NCBI GenBank assembly: GCA_030038695.1
Contig: JASHSN010000574.1
Span: forward strand, 1-5,044
Source of the DNA: Nitrososphaeraceae archaeon
GTDB taxonomy: Archaea > Thermoproteota > Nitrososphaeria > Nitrososphaerales > Nitrososphaeraceae
Length of the DNA: 5,044 bases
Direction of reading: 5' to 3'
In this document: positions 4,151 through 5,044 of the stretch, piece by piece
How positions within the stretch are numbered: the first letter of the stretch is position 1
Layout: the number at the start of each line of letters is the position of its first letter
Program-made: the position numbers and the translations under genes
Notes under the pieces: model-generated
The model's database searches: none
What the model was told of the DNA's origin: nothing
What the model saw: the letters and a program-made list of their open reading frames with translations, nothing else

Positions 4151-4646
4151 CATTACATCGGTGCGTAATTCTATAAACTATAAAATACGTCAAATCAAGG
4201 AAGAAGACATTAACCATGGCCGATTCTTAGAAGTTCTTGAAAGCTTGCCTCTCGGAGGACTTACTAAACCTGTAGCACTTTCCATATTAAAGGATATAAG
4301 ATCGAATCCACTCCACAGGATATTTGTTGCCGTTATTGAAAGCAAGATCGAATCCAATTTCAGTGACGACAATGACCAACATCGTGGTTTAGTCATTGGC
4401 ACAACAACCCTTCTTGTTGAACCTAAATTTATTTTCAGTGGTGGAAGGGTTGGACATTTAGAGGATGTAGCTGTGAGAAAAGGATATGAAAGAAAGGGCA
4501 TTGGGTCTAGATTAGTACATCATGCGACTAAAATTGCAAAAACTATGGGCTGCGTAAGAACAATATTGAATTGCTCCGATGAGACAATGTCGTTTTACGA
4601 AAGGCTAGGTTACGTCTATCAGGATAATTGCATGAGTATTACATAG
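4104..4646 (+). CDS. GNA1-like glucosamine-6-phosphate N-acetyltransferase (GNAT family)
   Basis: A 180-residue GNAT protein that aligns by eye with eukaryotic GNA1, which transfers acetyl from acetyl-CoA to glucosamine-6-phosphate on the way to UDP-GlcNAc. Matching blocks in order: YKIRQIKEEDINHGRFLEVL (26-45) to GNA1 IRxLxxxDxxxGFxxxL; VIGTTTLLVEPKFIFS (97-112) to the VATATLIIEHKFIHS strand pair; GHLEDVAV (118-124) to GHIEDIAV/GRVEDVVV; RKGIGSRL (130-137), the acetyl-CoA pyrophosphate loop; CVRTILNCSDETMSFYERLGY (150-170) to the C-terminal core with the FYxxxGY tyrosine. The loop's first RxxGxG position is Glu, with Arg next to it. The TTG at 4104 has GGAG 9 bases upstream. An in-frame GTG at 4161 would give 161 residues, closer to the 159 of yeast GNA1, so the first 19 residues may be untranslated or leftover of the neighbour. 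GNAT is certain, GNA1 subfamily strong, exact substrate inferred. No partner pathway gene is visible. Confidence 0.8.
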   Translation: MVLDRRGPHKKTNDNNITSVRNSINYKIRQIKEEDINHGRFLEVLESLPLGGLTKPVALSILKDIRSNPLHRIFVAVIESKIESNFSDDNDQHRGLVIGTTTLLVEPKFIFSGGRVGHLEDVAVRKGYERKGIGSRLVHHATKIAKTMGCVRTILNCSDETMSFYERLGYVYQDNCMSIT

Positions 4647-4682
4647 AGATTAAGATATAGAATGACCAATTATAGTGCAAGC

Positions 4683-4694
4683 ATCATAAATGAT
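4683..4694. repeat. Short inverted repeat atcat-aa-atgat
   Basis: A perfect 5-bp inverted repeat 37 bases after the acetyltransferase stop, with no T tract behind it. It may be chance in this AT-rich spacer (4647-4890), which otherwise holds only T-rich runs such as 4798-4803 that could end transcription. Confidence 0.25.
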
Positions 4695-4890
4695 TACAGG
4701 CATTGATTTTGTATTACTGTGTCGCTTATAATCATAAACGTTTCGTCGATAGCCATTTTTATTCTCTCGATAAGAAGCTACTAAGTTAAGTATCGCATTT
4801 TTTATCAACATATCATTATCTGAATGTTATTAATTTTAGACAAGAACAGCTTTAGCTTAGTAATTTTTTAGGCCATTTTTTATTCTGTAT

Positions 4891-5044
4891 GTGAAAGCCG
4901 AACATCTGGCCTTATCCAAGGTCAAGAAAGCAGAACTGTTTGATTTCATGAAGGGCATCATTTCATGTAAGCAGACAGACCAAACAATTCATAAAAAGCC
5001 AATTAGATTGGCTGACTGTGATATTTCTTCCAAAACGTTCACCG
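4891..5044 (+). CDS. Hypothetical protein, start only (3' partial)
   Basis: A frame opening at GTG 4891 stays open to the window end (51 codons). The protein begins (M)KAEHLALSKVKKAEL, a lysine-rich helix, continues FDFMKGIISCKQTDQT and then KKPIRLADCDISSKTF, with well-mixed residues typical of real coding sequence. I do not recognise a family. The frame has no stop back to 4861 but also no better start; an AT-rich stretch at about 4857-4870 lies about 25 bases before the GTG, as in the other leaderless genes here. There is no signal peptide. Two cysteines are present, without a metal motif. It is the only gene right of the acetyltransferase and is separated from it by 244 bases, so it probably has its own promoter. 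Confidence 0.55.
   Translation, partial: MKAEHLALSKVKKAELFDFMKGIISCKQTDQTIHKKPIRLADCDISSKTFT

Noticed and set aside
3976..4176. 66-codon + strand frame before the acetyltransferase
   Set aside because: Overlaps the acetyltransferase in another frame and has no ribosome site; at most IKRVGM is a deacetylase leftover.
4190..4501. Minus-strand frame opposite the acetyltransferase
   Set aside because: Antisense shadow of a well-conserved GNAT domain.
1..5044. tRNA, rRNA, CRISPR array or insertion sequence
   Set aside because: No T-loop GGTTCRA box with matching stems, no regularly spaced repeats, and no transposase or terminal inverted repeats with target duplications were seen on either strand.

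Overview
The window is AT-rich (roughly two thirds A+T by eye) and archaeal. The clearest marker is a transcription factor B (TFB/TFIIB) cyclin-repeat core at 3224-3793. Several genes also have TATA-like boxes about 25 bases before the start codon with little or no leader. The gene mix, the PII style, the zinc-ribbon ending and the long AT-rich spacers suggest a Nitrososphaerota (Thaumarchaeota) genome, possibly Nitrososphaerales/Nitrosocosmicus-like. That lineage call is inference.

Layout, left to right. (1) 2-906: three tightly overlapping + strand reading frames. They are the C-terminal zinc ribbon of a gene cut by the window edge, a 182-residue acidic protein that may have a DUF3467-like fold, and an 84-residue protein with a CxxC/HxC zinc-finger motif. 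They look like one transcription unit. (2) 907-1451: a regulatory region with several inverted repeats and a TATA box, then a PII (GlnB/GlnK-type) nitrogen regulator with an altered T-loop and altered ligand residues, without an amt gene beside it in the window. (3) 1452-1882: a gene-poor spacer with hairpins. (4) 1883-2260: a small membrane-anchored or exported PepSY-like protein with its own promoter. (5) 2261-2929: a 0.67 kb spacer with one candidate mini-transcript (TATA box, 33-codon leaderless ORF, hairpin plus T tract). (6) 2930-3793: a tfb gene whose 5' third is broken by stops and two roughly compensating frameshifts, while the two cyclin repeats are intact and preceded by a good Shine-Dalgarno. 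(7) 3790-about 4150: a truncated and decayed DUF2334-type polysaccharide deacetylase whose TTG start overlaps the tfb stop. (8) 4104-4646: an acetyltransferase strongly resembling eukaryotic glucosamine-6-phosphate N-acetyltransferase (GNA1). (9) 4891-5044: the start of an unrecognised gene that runs off the end.

The genes do not form one pathway. Only the first three look co-transcribed. The tfb-deacetylase pair was probably an operon before decay. The deacetylase remnant and the GNA1-like gene could both touch N-acetylglucosamine metabolism, but the sequence does not prove a link. The most interesting points are the GNA1-like gene in an archaeon, the half-decayed tfb with an intact core that may be translated from an internal start, and the unusual PII.
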